DNA of 64,000 nucleotides from Paenibacillus sp. JJ-100 (GTDB lineage: Bacteria > Bacillota > Bacilli > Paenibacillales > Paenibacillaceae). Positions within the stretch are counted from its first letter, which is position 1. Every line of letters begins with the position of its first letter. The DNA lies in assembly GCF_948329825.1 (NCBI RefSeq), contig NZ_CAOJCM010000001.1, forward strand, positions 868,001 to 932,000, written 5' to 3'. The notes under the pieces are model-generated. The model was not told where the DNA came from. It worked only from the letters and a program-made list of their open reading frames with translations, and ran no database searches. Shown piece by piece: positions 36,578 through 45,836 of this stretch. A program made the position numbers and the translations under genes.

Positions 36578-38722
36578 ATGCTACACACACTGGAAGCGAT
36601 CCGAATCTACAAATCAGGTGAATCACAGGAACGATTACATCAGATGCCACAATGGCTGCAATGGCTCGCAGCAGCTGAGAAACCGCGCATTAATCTGGAG
36701 CGTATCCATTCCATTGCTGAGCTTCAAGAGACCAATGCCGTATTGGATTATACGGAGCGCACACTTCAGGTACTGGACGGCCTTCAGCTTTCGTTCTGGA
36801 TTCGGGAGTTGCTGGAGGAAGTTCTGGTCTGGTCGGAGACAGCAAAAGGGGGATCGTCGGATCAGCGCAGAACATGGCAGCATCAGGGCATTAACTTATT
36901 TGTACATAATATTGGCTCAGCTCAGCTTTTTAACATGTATACGGATGAAAAAAGTGGGTCGAAGTCGCCGAGACATGAGGTTACTTCTATCTTAATTGCG
37001 ACGCATGGATTGATCGGACAATACATACGGGGTGAAATTCCCTTTGCGGAAAATGCACCGTTACGGTCTTTAATTACCGATGGATTCGTTACTAGCAGTG
37101 AACTGCGCACCATGCTGATGGCTTTGAATGAATGTATCATCGCTGGAGTTGATCCCGGTCTCTGGAATCAGGTACAGGGTGAAGTACAGCGAATTGTAGA
37201 GTGGATTGTGGAAGGAACGGAGTATAAGGATTGGAGCATAAAAGAGCGGTTGTCCCGTTTGAGAAGCAGCTCAATCCGGCAGGGTGAACTCATGGACGAG
37301 TCGTATGCCAAGCTTGAGCAGCAATTTGCTGTGGAACAACAGTTGGCTCCCCTCGATTCACGTACCTTGTGGTATGTCGAGTCAGCCATGAAGGATTTTT
37401 CGCTGGAAGAGATGGTGAAAGTATTTTTGCTCACACTTCACAGCCAGGAATGGAACACAGAGAAGGTGGATTCCAATCATTCTGCTATTCCGTCTTCTGT
37501 GACTGATATACGTCATATCAGCTTCGAACCATTGATGAACACGATGGTTTACGACTACAAAGGTGTCAAAAAGCTGAACATCTATAAGAAACGGATGATT
37601 GAAAAATATTTGGAGCAGTATTCCTGGGAGCAGATTATCGCCGGCCAGCGAATTCCTTATCCGCATCTAGAACATCGAATCGAACGGCATCCGGACCTGC
37701 CGGATACGTTATTTGTCACCTTTGAATTTTCGCCTGCGGCCGAGTCATTGATCGCTTTTTGTATTGAAGCTGAGAAATCTCCGCTATACGAGCAGGCAGT
37801 GCTGATGTTATTCGATCTTTTTGGTCTTCGCCGGGATGCATATGATCGGTTTCATAACGAAGAGACATATCTTTCGGATATGAACAGTTCCGGTGATTAC
37901 AAAAAAGTACTACTGGATTATATGGTTGGCACGCGTGTCCTCGATATCGGCCCGGGTGGTGGTGTGCTGCTAGACTTGATCGAGCAGGAGAAGCCAGAAG
38001 TTGAAGCGATTGGCATAGATATCTCCTCCAATGTTATAGAGGCACTGGAGCGCAAAAAGCATCGGGAATCCCATCGCTGGCAAGTCATGAAGGGCGATGC
38101 TCTGCAACTTAATCAGTATATGAAGCCTGGCACAGTGGATACGGTTATTTTTTCCTCCATTCTACATGAGTTGTATTCGTATATCGAGTATGACGGACGC
38201 AGGTTCAATACAGATACCGTAGCGGCTGCGCTGCAAAGTGCTTTTCAGGTGCTCTCCCCGGGAGGAAGAATACTCATCCGGGATGGGATTATGAGCGAAC
38301 CTGAGTCTCAGCAAAGGCGAATTCAATTTTTGGAACCAGACGGTATGCGTTGGTTGGAACGTTATAAGGCGGACTTCAAAGGGCGCGAGATTACTTTTGA
38401 GCGGATATCGGATCATGAAGTCATTATGCCGATTAATGATGCGATGGAATTCTTGTACACGTATACCTGGGGTGAGGAAGCCTATGTACATGAAATTCAG
38501 GAGCAGTTCGGTGTATTTACACCACGAGATTATGAGAAATGTATCCGTGAAGCGTTAGGGGAGCAGGCGGATATCACGTTGCTGCGCCACTTCTTGCAAA
38601 AGGGATATACCGAAGCGCTTGCGGAGCGAATTGTTTTTATGGATGTTACGGGTGAACCGGTATCCTTGCCTGACAGCACCTGTCTGATCGTGATTGAGAA
38701 GAAGGGAAGGTTGAATGAATGA
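36578..38722 (+). CDS. Large two-part SAM-dependent methyltransferase
   Basis: A 714-aa cytosolic protein. The C-terminal half carries a class I methyltransferase: motif I VLDIGPGGGVLLDLI, acidic loop AIGIDISSNVIEAL, then GDALQLNQYMKPGTVDTVIFSSILHELYSYIEYDGRRF (38090-38205) and LSPGGRILIRDG. The N-terminal ~430 residues are helical and not assigned to a family by me. No signal peptide. ATG 36578 follows AGAGGGTGA; an in-frame ATG at 36530 overlaps the kinase gene. The histidine phosphatase gene overlaps its stop (ATGA). Substrate unknown. Confidence 0.85.
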   Translation: MLHTLEAIRIYKSGESQERLHQMPQWLQWLAAAEKPRINLERIHSIAELQETNAVLDYTERTLQVLDGLQLSFWIRELLEEVLVWSETAKGGSSDQRRTWQHQGINLFVHNIGSAQLFNMYTDEKSGSKSPRHEVTSILIATHGLIGQYIRGEIPFAENAPLRSLITDGFVTSSELRTMLMALNECIIAGVDPGLWNQVQGEVQRIVEWIVEGTEYKDWSIKERLSRLRSSSIRQGELMDESYAKLEQQFAVEQQLAPLDSRTLWYVESAMKDFSLEEMVKVFLLTLHSQEWNTEKVDSNHSAIPSSVTDIRHISFEPLMNTMVYDYKGVKKLNIYKKRMIEKYLEQYSWEQIIAGQRIPYPHLEHRIERHPDLPDTLFVTFEFSPAAESLIAFCIEAEKSPLYEQAVLMLFDLFGLRRDAYDRFHNEETYLSDMNSSGDYKKVLLDYMVGTRVLDIGPGGGVLLDLIEQEKPEVEAIGIDISSNVIEALERKKHRESHRWQVMKGDALQLNQYMKPGTVDTVIFSSILHELYSYIEYDGRRFNTDTVAAALQSAFQVLSPGGRILIRDGIMSEPESQQRRIQFLEPDGMRWLERYKADFKGREITFERISDHEVIMPINDAMEFLYTYTWGEEAYVHEIQEQFGVFTPRDYEKCIREALGEQADITLLRHFLQKGYTEALAERIVFMDVTGEPVSLPDSTCLIVIEKKGRLNE

Positions 38723-39300
38723 GCGCAGAAGCTCATACAAGCTTATATTTCGTAAGACACGCAGAGTCCCAATTTATTGAAGGACAAGAACGCGAGCGCG
38801 GACTGACTGATCAGGGGCATAGAGATGCGGAGAAAATCACCAATCTTTTGCGTGCAGAGGATGTTGAGGTCTTCTATTCCAGCCCGTACCTTAGAGCCGT
38901 GCAGACCATTCAGATGTTGGCTGACGTGGTCGGTAGGCCTGTTCTCATTGAGGAAGATTTGCGTGAACGTGCGTTGTCGGGTTCTCATATCAAACATGAT
39001 GATTTTTATGATGCGAAACGGCAATTATATCTCGATGCTGCGTTTGCTTTTCCAGGTGGTGAGTCGGGCAGTGATGCTCAGGCAAGAGCAGTGAGAATCA
39101 TTGAACATTTGTTAAGAAAACACGCCGGAGAAAAAGTCGTGATTGGTACACACGGTGACATCATGACTCTTATTTTTCAGTATTATGATCCCTCCTTTGG
39201 TTTCGAGTTTTGGAAGAGTACCACGATGCCGGATATTTACAGGATGGATTGGAATGTGGTTGATCGTAAACTGTTGAAGATTACACGGATGTGGGAGTGA
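38719..39300 (+). CDS. Histidine phosphatase family protein
   Basis: A 193-aa phosphoglycerate-mutase-like phosphatase. The catalytic RHA motif is in LYFVRHAESQF; the second conserved parts are YSSPYLRAVQTIQML and KVVIGTHGDIMTL, which supplies the second histidine. ATG 38719 overlaps the preceding TGA, with SD GAAGGGAAGG inside the methyltransferase gene, so the two are translationally coupled. Confidence 0.88.
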   Translation: MSAEAHTSLYFVRHAESQFIEGQERERGLTDQGHRDAEKITNLLRAEDVEVFYSSPYLRAVQTIQMLADVVGRPVLIEEDLRERALSGSHIKHDDFYDAKRQLYLDAAFAFPGGESGSDAQARAVRIIEHLLRKHAGEKVVIGTHGDIMTLIFQYYDPSFGFEFWKSTTMPDIYRMDWNVVDRKLLKITRMWE

Positions 39301-39385
39301 AATAGGTGATAAGTGAATGAGACGTTTTGTTATACCGGAGATGTATTTGAAGAAGGAATAAGAGGGAATAAGAAGGAGTGACCCC

Positions 39386-39757
39386 ATGAGCAGAAGCGAT
39401 GTGAACACATTATTAGCGGATTTGAAGGAAGGACGGCTGCTTCGTGAACAGAATTTCGAAGGACTGGATATAGAGGCTGTGCTGGATGAACGTGATGAAG
39501 CTCCATTTGCTGACCACTGGATGCAGGCTTTTGAACAATATGCCAGCGATTCTGCTGTTACGGAAGAAGAAGTGCTTCGACAGATTAGGGAGATAGCCTT
39601 TAAGCGCACATTAACCTTAACGGGGGAACCGGAATTAGCTGGCTATGTCAGCGATGATTTTGGACTGATCGCGAGTTATTTGCTGCAAGAAGGCGAGCAG
39701 AATTCTTTTGTGAATCAATTGCTCAATAGCTATACTCAAGGGAATATGCCCCGGTGA
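39386..39757 (+). CDS. Acidic hypothetical protein
   Basis: A 123-aa soluble acidic protein, largely helical by pattern, with no signal peptide. Not recognised. Visible segments: VNTLLADLKEGRLLREQNFEG and EVLRQIREIAFKRTLTLTGEPELAGYVSDDFGLIASYLL-type sequence at about 62-100. SD AAGGAGTGA precedes ATG 39386. Last gene of the co-directional run, 85 bases after the phosphatase gene. Confidence 0.75.
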   Translation: MSRSDVNTLLADLKEGRLLREQNFEGLDIEAVLDERDEAPFADHWMQAFEQYASDSAVTEEEVLRQIREIAFKRTLTLTGEPELAGYVSDDFGLIASYLLQEGEQNSFVNQLLNSYTQGNMPR

Positions 39758-39844
39758 TCATAGCGTGAATTAGAACGTCATCTGAGATTCATTTATTTAA
39801 TATCATTATAGCGTTGTAGCCCGTCTAACGTTGACTCGGGCACG

Positions 39845-39875
39845 AAGCTCCTTCAGCCTAGCTGGAGGAGCTTTT
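39845..39875 (+). terminator. Intrinsic terminator of the gene run
   Basis: AAGCTCCTTCAGC (39845-39857) pairs with GCTGGAGGAGCTT (39861-39873, one mismatch), then TT. Confidence 0.85.
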
Positions 39876-40050
39876 GATGTAAATCGCTCTAATACGGTGG
39901 AGATTTAACAAAAAAACAGAATAACGATCACAAAATGCGGCAGCCATAGTCTGTGATACGGGTGTTACAACATAACATTAGAATGAGGGCAGCACTAGGA
40001 TAGATAGCTGTCATTCAATCACAGCCATAGAGGGCAGATAGGAGACTGCA

Positions 40051-42192
40051 ATGACAAAACGGGTGATGCTGTTAGAGGAAGGTATGGCAGATCAGGAAGA
40101 GTTGACTCACAGTATCGGGAATGCACTCGCGGAGCTGATGCAGGCAGGATGGTCTGTTCCGGCAGGAATGGTTGTCACGTCAGATGGCTGTGACGAACTT
40201 TGTACCCGTCTTGGATATCTTTCCAATGAGATTAGGGAAGAACTAGGCATTGCCATCCGGCGCGTGGAACAGGCGACAGGAGCAGTCTTCGGGGATCGAA
40301 ATTATCCACTTCTGCTGCATGTGAGGACGAACCAGACTACGACTTCTATAGGAGTTACTATGTCAGCTGCTGAATCGTATACAATACCTTACGTTGGCTT
40401 GAACGACTATACGGTCGAAGGTTTTGCTCGTCAGACAGGTAATCGGTTATATGCGCTTCAATGTTACCTAACTGCATTACAGCATTATGGTCATATGGTT
40501 CACGGTATCTCCTATACAGCCACTGTGCATACAGGGAATGAGAAGTCGTGCACTTCAACTGAGGAACAGCTTGAATCGTTAATAGCGGACTGCAAAAGAT
40601 GGATTCAAGCCGATGGGGGAGAGCCTTTTCCACAGGATGTGTATCTTCAACTACAAGCTGCGATTCGGGCGGTTTTTTGCTCCCCGCGCAAATTGGATCA
40701 TAAAGCCAATTTCGATAAAGAGAAAGAACATAAGGGAGAGCCAGTTCTAATCCTGACTGCCATAGAAGAGGAGCACAGAGATAGTAAGGGAAGGGTGTAT
40801 ACACGCAATCCGGTAACGGGGGAAAAGGGCATGATGGGAGGCGAGCTCCCGGCAGGAAGCGATGAGGAAAAGGAGAAGAAGAAGGAGAACGCACTTTCTT
40901 TACTAAAGAAAAATGATGCTGAACGATACGCTGATCTCCAACAGATCTGCGACCTGTTAGAGAATCGCATAGGAACAGTGCTGGAAATTGCCTATGTAGT
41001 GACCGCGTCTTCCATCTGGATTCAAAGTATACAGCCTGCGAGATTAAGTCCAATCGCTGCGGTCAAGAGTGCAGTGGATTTCGTCAACGAAGGATTGATT
41101 GCCAAAGAGGATGCCATCCTCCGAATGAGATCAGGTGATCTGAAGGCTTGTATGGAACAGGATTCACCGGAACTAAAGCGTTTACTCGGATGGGCCAATG
41201 AAGTAAAAGAGCTTACTATTTTAGCAAAAGTTGAACTTGCAGCTGACGCTTGGCAGGCACGAAGCTGGGAAGCTGAGGGCATTGGTCTATTTACGACCGA
41301 GACGATGCTGTTGTCTCCGTCCAGAACGCCATTTGTACAAAAGATGGTGGCGTCACGTACGGAATCAGAACGTAGGCGGGGAATCGAAAGATTACTGCCC
41401 ATGCAGCAGGCTGACATAGAATATCTCTTTGAGACAATGGACGGACGTCCGGTGACAATTCAATTATTTGATGATTCATGGCTTGAGTTAGTCTCAGATC
41501 ACATGGTGTTTGAACAGCAGGGCAAGCATCTCCGTGTCGTTTTGTCCGAAATTCATGAAATGCAGGTCGAGGCGATCTTCCGTGCAGCTGTTAAAGGGAT
41601 TCGTGAAGGGTATTGGGTTCGTCCCGAAATTATGATTCCACATGTAGAGCATGTGCATGAGATGCAAAAGATGCGGGACATGGTAGATCATGTGGCGAAC
41701 CAGGTGCTTGGTGAAGAACGGCGGCACTGTGTATATAAGGTGGGAGCAGCGATTACATCACCAAGAGCCTCTTTAACGGCTGCACAACTTGCGCGTCATG
41801 CGGACTTTATTTCGTTTGACACGGATGAGCTGACCCAATCGATGTTTGGATATACCGGACAGGAAGCAGCCGAGCGGGAACAGATTTTTGGGAATGTTTT
41901 TGAAACGGAAACGAACCCCTTTCAATCACTTGATATTGAAGGTGTTGGTCGTTTGGTAGAGATGGCGGCTGTCCATAGCCGGACCCGGAAGCCTCATCTG
42001 AAAACAACGATATTCGGCGAACATACCGGAGACGCAGAGTCGATTGCTTTTATTCATGAGATCGGTTTATCGGCAGTCTGTTGCAGACCAGAGCAGATAC
42101 CTTGGGTTCGTGTTGCGGCTGCCCAGGCAGTTATTCGATTATCGCGCACCGATGCAAACACGAAAAATGAGGATGTACCAACAATCGCATGA
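40051..42192 (+). CDS. PPDK-like pseudoenzyme lacking the phosphohistidine domain
   Basis: A 713-aa protein resembling pyruvate phosphate dikinase but about 160 residues short. Part 1 (to ~360) is a degenerate ATP-grasp (VYTRNPVTGEKG; the final LQTRxxKR region reads IQSIQPARLS). It then passes directly to the C-terminal TIM barrel (EGIGLFTTE, 409-417), so the swivelling His domain is absent. In the barrel the PEP-binding and catalytic positions differ: CRTE is FTTE (T415), RL-D Arg is Q471, GTNDLTQ is DTDELTQ (592-593), and the catalytic ICGEH cysteine is F655. The reading frame is intact with SD AGGAGA. Probably non-catalytic. Confidence 0.8.
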   Translation: MTKRVMLLEEGMADQEELTHSIGNALAELMQAGWSVPAGMVVTSDGCDELCTRLGYLSNEIREELGIAIRRVEQATGAVFGDRNYPLLLHVRTNQTTTSIGVTMSAAESYTIPYVGLNDYTVEGFARQTGNRLYALQCYLTALQHYGHMVHGISYTATVHTGNEKSCTSTEEQLESLIADCKRWIQADGGEPFPQDVYLQLQAAIRAVFCSPRKLDHKANFDKEKEHKGEPVLILTAIEEEHRDSKGRVYTRNPVTGEKGMMGGELPAGSDEEKEKKKENALSLLKKNDAERYADLQQICDLLENRIGTVLEIAYVVTASSIWIQSIQPARLSPIAAVKSAVDFVNEGLIAKEDAILRMRSGDLKACMEQDSPELKRLLGWANEVKELTILAKVELAADAWQARSWEAEGIGLFTTETMLLSPSRTPFVQKMVASRTESERRRGIERLLPMQQADIEYLFETMDGRPVTIQLFDDSWLELVSDHMVFEQQGKHLRVVLSEIHEMQVEAIFRAAVKGIREGYWVRPEIMIPHVEHVHEMQKMRDMVDHVANQVLGEERRHCVYKVGAAITSPRASLTAAQLARHADFISFDTDELTQSMFGYTGQEAAEREQIFGNVFETETNPFQSLDIEGVGRLVEMAAVHSRTRKPHLKTTIFGEHTGDAESIAFIHEIGLSAVCCRPEQIPWVRVAAAQAVIRLSRTDANTKNEDVPTIA

Positions 42193-42296
42193 TTCACACC
42201 TGATACGCGATGGAACAGGAAACTGAAAACTGTTATACTGAAATATGCGTTTTGTAAAATGAACGTAAAAATTTCAGATAAGGGTTGAAAGCGACC

Positions 42297-44240
42297 ATGT
42301 TCAAATCTACGAATACAAGAAGGCAGACTTCATCGCGGGCCTTATTTATCGTTTTGTTTGTCCTCATGCTACTGAAATTATCGCTTTTGCGGTATTTCTT
42401 TTTCAATAACATGTCGAGTCTGGGGCTATTAACCGATGGACTCGCCGCGCTTACGATTGTGTGTGTGCTGGATCTCATTGTGCCCCTAAGCTGGAAGCGA
42501 TGGGTATACGGGGGATTTAACATTTTGTTCTCCCTGATTTTGTTTGCAGCAACGCTTTATAATGCGCAGTTCAGTTCGGTTCCTACGTACACTGCGCTAA
42601 GTGAGCTGGGGCAGGTTGCTCAGGTGAGAGGAAGTATAGGTCCACTGATTCGGTGGCAGCACGTTTTGTTTTTTGCCGATATTATTCTTGCTGTGCCCAT
42701 CTGGTTGATCAGACGCAGACGCGGCTCAGGAGGATATCGTAACCAGTATAATGAGAGTGGCTTGACGTTTGGCAGAAATCGCAGTCGTTACTGGGGTAAA
42801 CTGGGCGTTGCGCTGACAGCGGCGTTCTGTATGATTTGGTCGGGCAGTTTTATCGTCAAAGGGGAAGCCATTGATAATGAATTGGTACGCGCAGAAAATA
42901 TTGGTTTCCTGAACTACCAGGTGTCATCTGCGATACTAACGAGCAAAGAGAACGAAGCTATCGCGAATGGCAACATTAACGAAACGATTGCCAAGATCAA
43001 TGCACTGGTAAGCCAGTATCCATACCAGAAGAAGACGGATCATGATACCCCGGTGAAGGCTAAATATTTCGGTCAGGCGAAAGGCAGTAACTTGATTGTC
43101 ATTCAACTGGAGTCTTTTCAAAATTTTCCGATTCATGCTTCACTCAACGGGCAAGAATTAACTCCGGTTCTAAATAATCTTGCGAAAGAAAGCTATTATT
43201 TTTCTCATATTTTCCAACAGATCGGTCAGGGGAATACGTCGGATGCGGAGTTTATTTCGAATACATCTATTTATCCTACAGGAGTCGTACCGATGTCTGC
43301 TGGCTATAGTGACCGCGACCTTCCAAGCCTGCCCAAACTGCTGGCCAAAGAAGGATATGAGTCCGAGACATATCACGCTAACGACGTAACCTTCTGGAAT
43401 CGAAACAAGATGTATCCTGCTCTCGGATTCACGCGGTATTACGATAAACCAAGCTTCACCAATGATAGATTTAACGATTTTGGGCCATCGGACGAAGAGT
43501 TATACCGGGTAGGTGTGGAAAAAATGACCGCGCATCAGGCTGCGAAGCAGCCGTTCTATGCTCAGTTCATCACAGCGTCGAGCCATTCGCCGTTTACCGT
43601 CCCAACTGATCGTGCGCGAATTGAGATTCCCGCAACAGTGACCAACAAATTGCTACATGATTATCTGCAAGCGATCAATTATACTGATTACGCAGTGGGC
43701 CAGCTAATTCACGAGTTGAAAGCAAACGGCTTATGGGATAACACCACACTAGTCCTCTATGGAGATCACTTCGGCTTACCTGAAGACAAGGAGATTACTC
43801 AGCAGATTCAGGACCATCTGGGTATTCCTTACGACGGAAAAGTGAGCCGATTCAATATTCCGTTGATCATCCATACGCCAAAACAAACCAAAGGGGAAGT
43901 CATTGAACAACCGGGGGGCCAACTGGATATGCTGCCTACCGTTATGAACCTGATGGGCGTATCCCTGGAGCAGGAAAAGTTCACAGCATTTGGGCACGAC
44001 TTGCTAAATATGGATCGTAACGCATTTGGTATCCGTTACTACTTGCCAACTGGATCATTTGTGAACAATGACATCTTGTTCATTCCCGGTGCGGGATTTG
44101 ACGATGGCACAGCATATTCGCTCAAAACCTATGAACCGGTGACCAATATTGAGCCTTATCGTTCCGATTACGAACATGTACTTAGCCTGATGAAACTATC
44201 TGACGAGTATGTGAAGCTTTTACCGAAAAGAGTACCGTAA
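42297..44240 (+). CDS. Lipoteichoic-acid-synthase family sulfatase
   Basis: A 647-aa LtaS/YqgS-type membrane enzyme. About five N-terminal helices (to residue ~200), then an extracellular sulfatase domain with LIVIQLESFQNF (metal Glu), the catalytic threonine T314 in GQGNTSDAEF, and LYGDHFGLPEDKE for metal binding. These enzymes polymerise glycerol phosphate on glycolipid or prime it; which of the two applies here is not shown. ATG 42297 is preferred; SD AAGGG is rather far (12 bases), and a TTG at 42285 is possible. Monocistronic. Confidence 0.92.
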   Translation: MFKSTNTRRQTSSRALFIVLFVLMLLKLSLLRYFFFNNMSSLGLLTDGLAALTIVCVLDLIVPLSWKRWVYGGFNILFSLILFAATLYNAQFSSVPTYTALSELGQVAQVRGSIGPLIRWQHVLFFADIILAVPIWLIRRRRGSGGYRNQYNESGLTFGRNRSRYWGKLGVALTAAFCMIWSGSFIVKGEAIDNELVRAENIGFLNYQVSSAILTSKENEAIANGNINETIAKINALVSQYPYQKKTDHDTPVKAKYFGQAKGSNLIVIQLESFQNFPIHASLNGQELTPVLNNLAKESYYFSHIFQQIGQGNTSDAEFISNTSIYPTGVVPMSAGYSDRDLPSLPKLLAKEGYESETYHANDVTFWNRNKMYPALGFTRYYDKPSFTNDRFNDFGPSDEELYRVGVEKMTAHQAAKQPFYAQFITASSHSPFTVPTDRARIEIPATVTNKLLHDYLQAINYTDYAVGQLIHELKANGLWDNTTLVLYGDHFGLPEDKEITQQIQDHLGIPYDGKVSRFNIPLIIHTPKQTKGEVIEQPGGQLDMLPTVMNLMGVSLEQEKFTAFGHDLLNMDRNAFGIRYYLPTGSFVNNDILFIPGAGFDDGTAYSLKTYEPVTNIEPYRSDYEHVLSLMKLSDEYVKLLPKRVP

Positions 44241-44267
44241 TGAGCATTGTAGGGAAGAAGAACATCG

Positions 44268-44302
44268 AACGCTGCCAGCATGAAAGCTGGTGGCGTTTTT
44301 TA
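44268..44302 (+). terminator. Intrinsic terminator
   Basis: AACGCTGCCAGC-atgaaa-GCTGGTGGCGTT is followed by TTTT. Confidence 0.9.
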
Positions 44303-44346
44303 GTATTCTTTTGGATAGACTCTGACTAATCATGGTTAAAGGAAGT

Positions 44347-44374
44347 TTGAAACTGTAATTTTTAATGTTACAAT
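44347..44374 (+). promoter_or_regulatory. Promoter of the LLM oxidoreductase gene
   Basis: TTGAAA (44347-44352), 16-bp spacer, TACAAT (44369-44374). Confidence 0.6.
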
Positions 44375-44430
44375 GAACAAGTAAATAGGCTGAAAATCAT
44401 GTACTTCACGGATGAGAGGAATGAATATAT

Positions 44431-45438
44431 ATGAAACTGAGTGTACTGGAGCATGGACATATTAGTGAGGGGCGGAGTGTACAAGATGCCTTACAGGAAG
44501 CTGTGACCTTAGCGCAGCATGCTGAACAACTAGGGTATTCCCGGTTCTGGATGTCTGAGCATCACGGCGGCGGAGCGCTATCGTTTTCAAGTCCGGAGGT
44601 GATGATCGCTCATGTGGCTGCTCATACACAACGTATTAAGGTAGGCTCTGGAGGGGTCATGCTACCTCACTACAGCGCCTATAAAGTGGCAGAGAACTTT
44701 CGGTTATTAGAGGCTTTGCACCCCGGACGTATCGATCTCGGGATTGGGCGTGCCCCAGGGGGGATGCCTATTGCCAGCAGAGCGCTGAATGAGGGGAAAT
44801 CATCGAATGTACATTTTTTCCCACAGCAGATTGCCGATCTCGGATATTACTTCCACGAACAGTTGCCTGAAGACCATCGTTTTGCTTCACTTGTAGCCGG
44901 GCCATCGATTTCAACGGTTCCCGAAGTGTGGCTGTTAGGTTCGAGTTCGGAAGGGGCGAGGATTGCCGCAGCACAAGGCACAGCGTATGCTTTTGCTCAG
45001 TTTTTTGGAACACCAGGTGGAGAAGAAGCGATGAAGCATTACCGTCGCCACTTCAAACCTTCGATTTTGAGTGACAAACCCCACTCTATGATTGCCGTAT
45101 CTGCATTCTGTGCTGATACGGAAGAGGAGGCTGCTGAACTGGCTCGCAGCAATGAATTATTTTTCCTCCGACTCGGACGTGGACTGGAGCAAAGCTCCTT
45201 CCCTTCTCTAGAGACGGTGAATAACTATCCATATACAGCGATGGAATTGGAACAGATTCGTCAGCGCCGCTCCTTCTCCATTATTGGAACACCAGATCAA
45301 GTTAGGGATAAAATAATCGCTATGGCTGAACGTCATGAAGCCGATGAAGTGATCATTGCGTCAGCGATTCATTCGTATGAGGCACGCCTACGTTCCTTTA
45401 GTCTCATTGCAGAAGCGTTTGGATTACAGCAGGCCTAA
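44431..45438 (+). CDS. LLM-class flavin-dependent oxidoreductase
   Basis: A 335-aa luciferase-like monooxygenase-fold protein. Features: LSVLEHGHISEGRSV start, AEQLGYSRFWMSEHHGGGALSFSSPEV, IKVGSGGVMLPHYSAYKVAENFRLLEALHPGRIDLGIGRAPG-type sequence (about 70-112), and FSIIGTPDQVRDKI late. This matches the YtmO/YwcH-like group, often annotated as MsnO8-type; the substrate is unknown. FMN or F420 dependence cannot be decided; FMN is usual in Bacillota. SD GAGAGGAATG. Confidence 0.88.
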   Translation: MKLSVLEHGHISEGRSVQDALQEAVTLAQHAEQLGYSRFWMSEHHGGGALSFSSPEVMIAHVAAHTQRIKVGSGGVMLPHYSAYKVAENFRLLEALHPGRIDLGIGRAPGGMPIASRALNEGKSSNVHFFPQQIADLGYYFHEQLPEDHRFASLVAGPSISTVPEVWLLGSSSEGARIAAAQGTAYAFAQFFGTPGGEEAMKHYRRHFKPSILSDKPHSMIAVSAFCADTEEEAAELARSNELFFLRLGRGLEQSSFPSLETVNNYPYTAMELEQIRQRRSFSIIGTPDQVRDKIIAMAERHEADEVIIASAIHSYEARLRSFSLIAEAFGLQQA

Positions 45439-45609
45439 AGTAGAAAGAGCTATATAGAGCGATAAAGAGCGATAATATACATGTTTAACGGAAAGATCCA
45501 TGTGATTGGACTGGAGCTTTGTTCACTAAGATGTTTCGTCAAGGTGACAGAGTTCCCGTTCTTATTTTTACGTTAATCAGATCAAAACAAATCCACTTGC
45601 AAGATGTGT

Positions 45610-45630
45610 CATCCGTGAGCCTCACGGATG
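45610..45630. other. Perfect 9-bp hairpin in long intergenic region
   Basis: CATCCGTGA-GCC-TCACGGATG lies in the 398-base gap 45439-45836, which also has a tandem AGAGCGATAA-type repeat near 45457-45476. No T run follows. No gene is seen in the gap. Confidence 0.5.
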
Positions 45631-45742
45631 TTATGATGTACCGGATACATACGGAATTCTGAACGGTATTTTACAGTAATCGTTGCATAAACCTGGGTAA
45701 ATGTGCTAATTTATGAACTGTAATTAATTCGCTGTAAAGGGA

Positions 45743-45771
45743 TTGGAATTAAGACGTATAAGCGCTATAAT
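45743..45771 (+). promoter_or_regulatory. Promoter of ppaC
   Basis: TTGGAA (45743-45748), 17-bp spacer, TATAAT (45766-45771). Confidence 0.75.
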
Positions 45772-45836
45772 CAGTTAGGTATGATTCAAAAAAGGATAAA
45801 TTAACTTAAACTCGAAATTGACGGAGGGCGAAGAGT

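Noticed and set aside
40358..41053. A 231-aa open frame antisense to the PPDK-like gene
   Set aside because: It lacks an SD, has no recognisable motif and overlaps a gene whose forward frame has clear family motifs.
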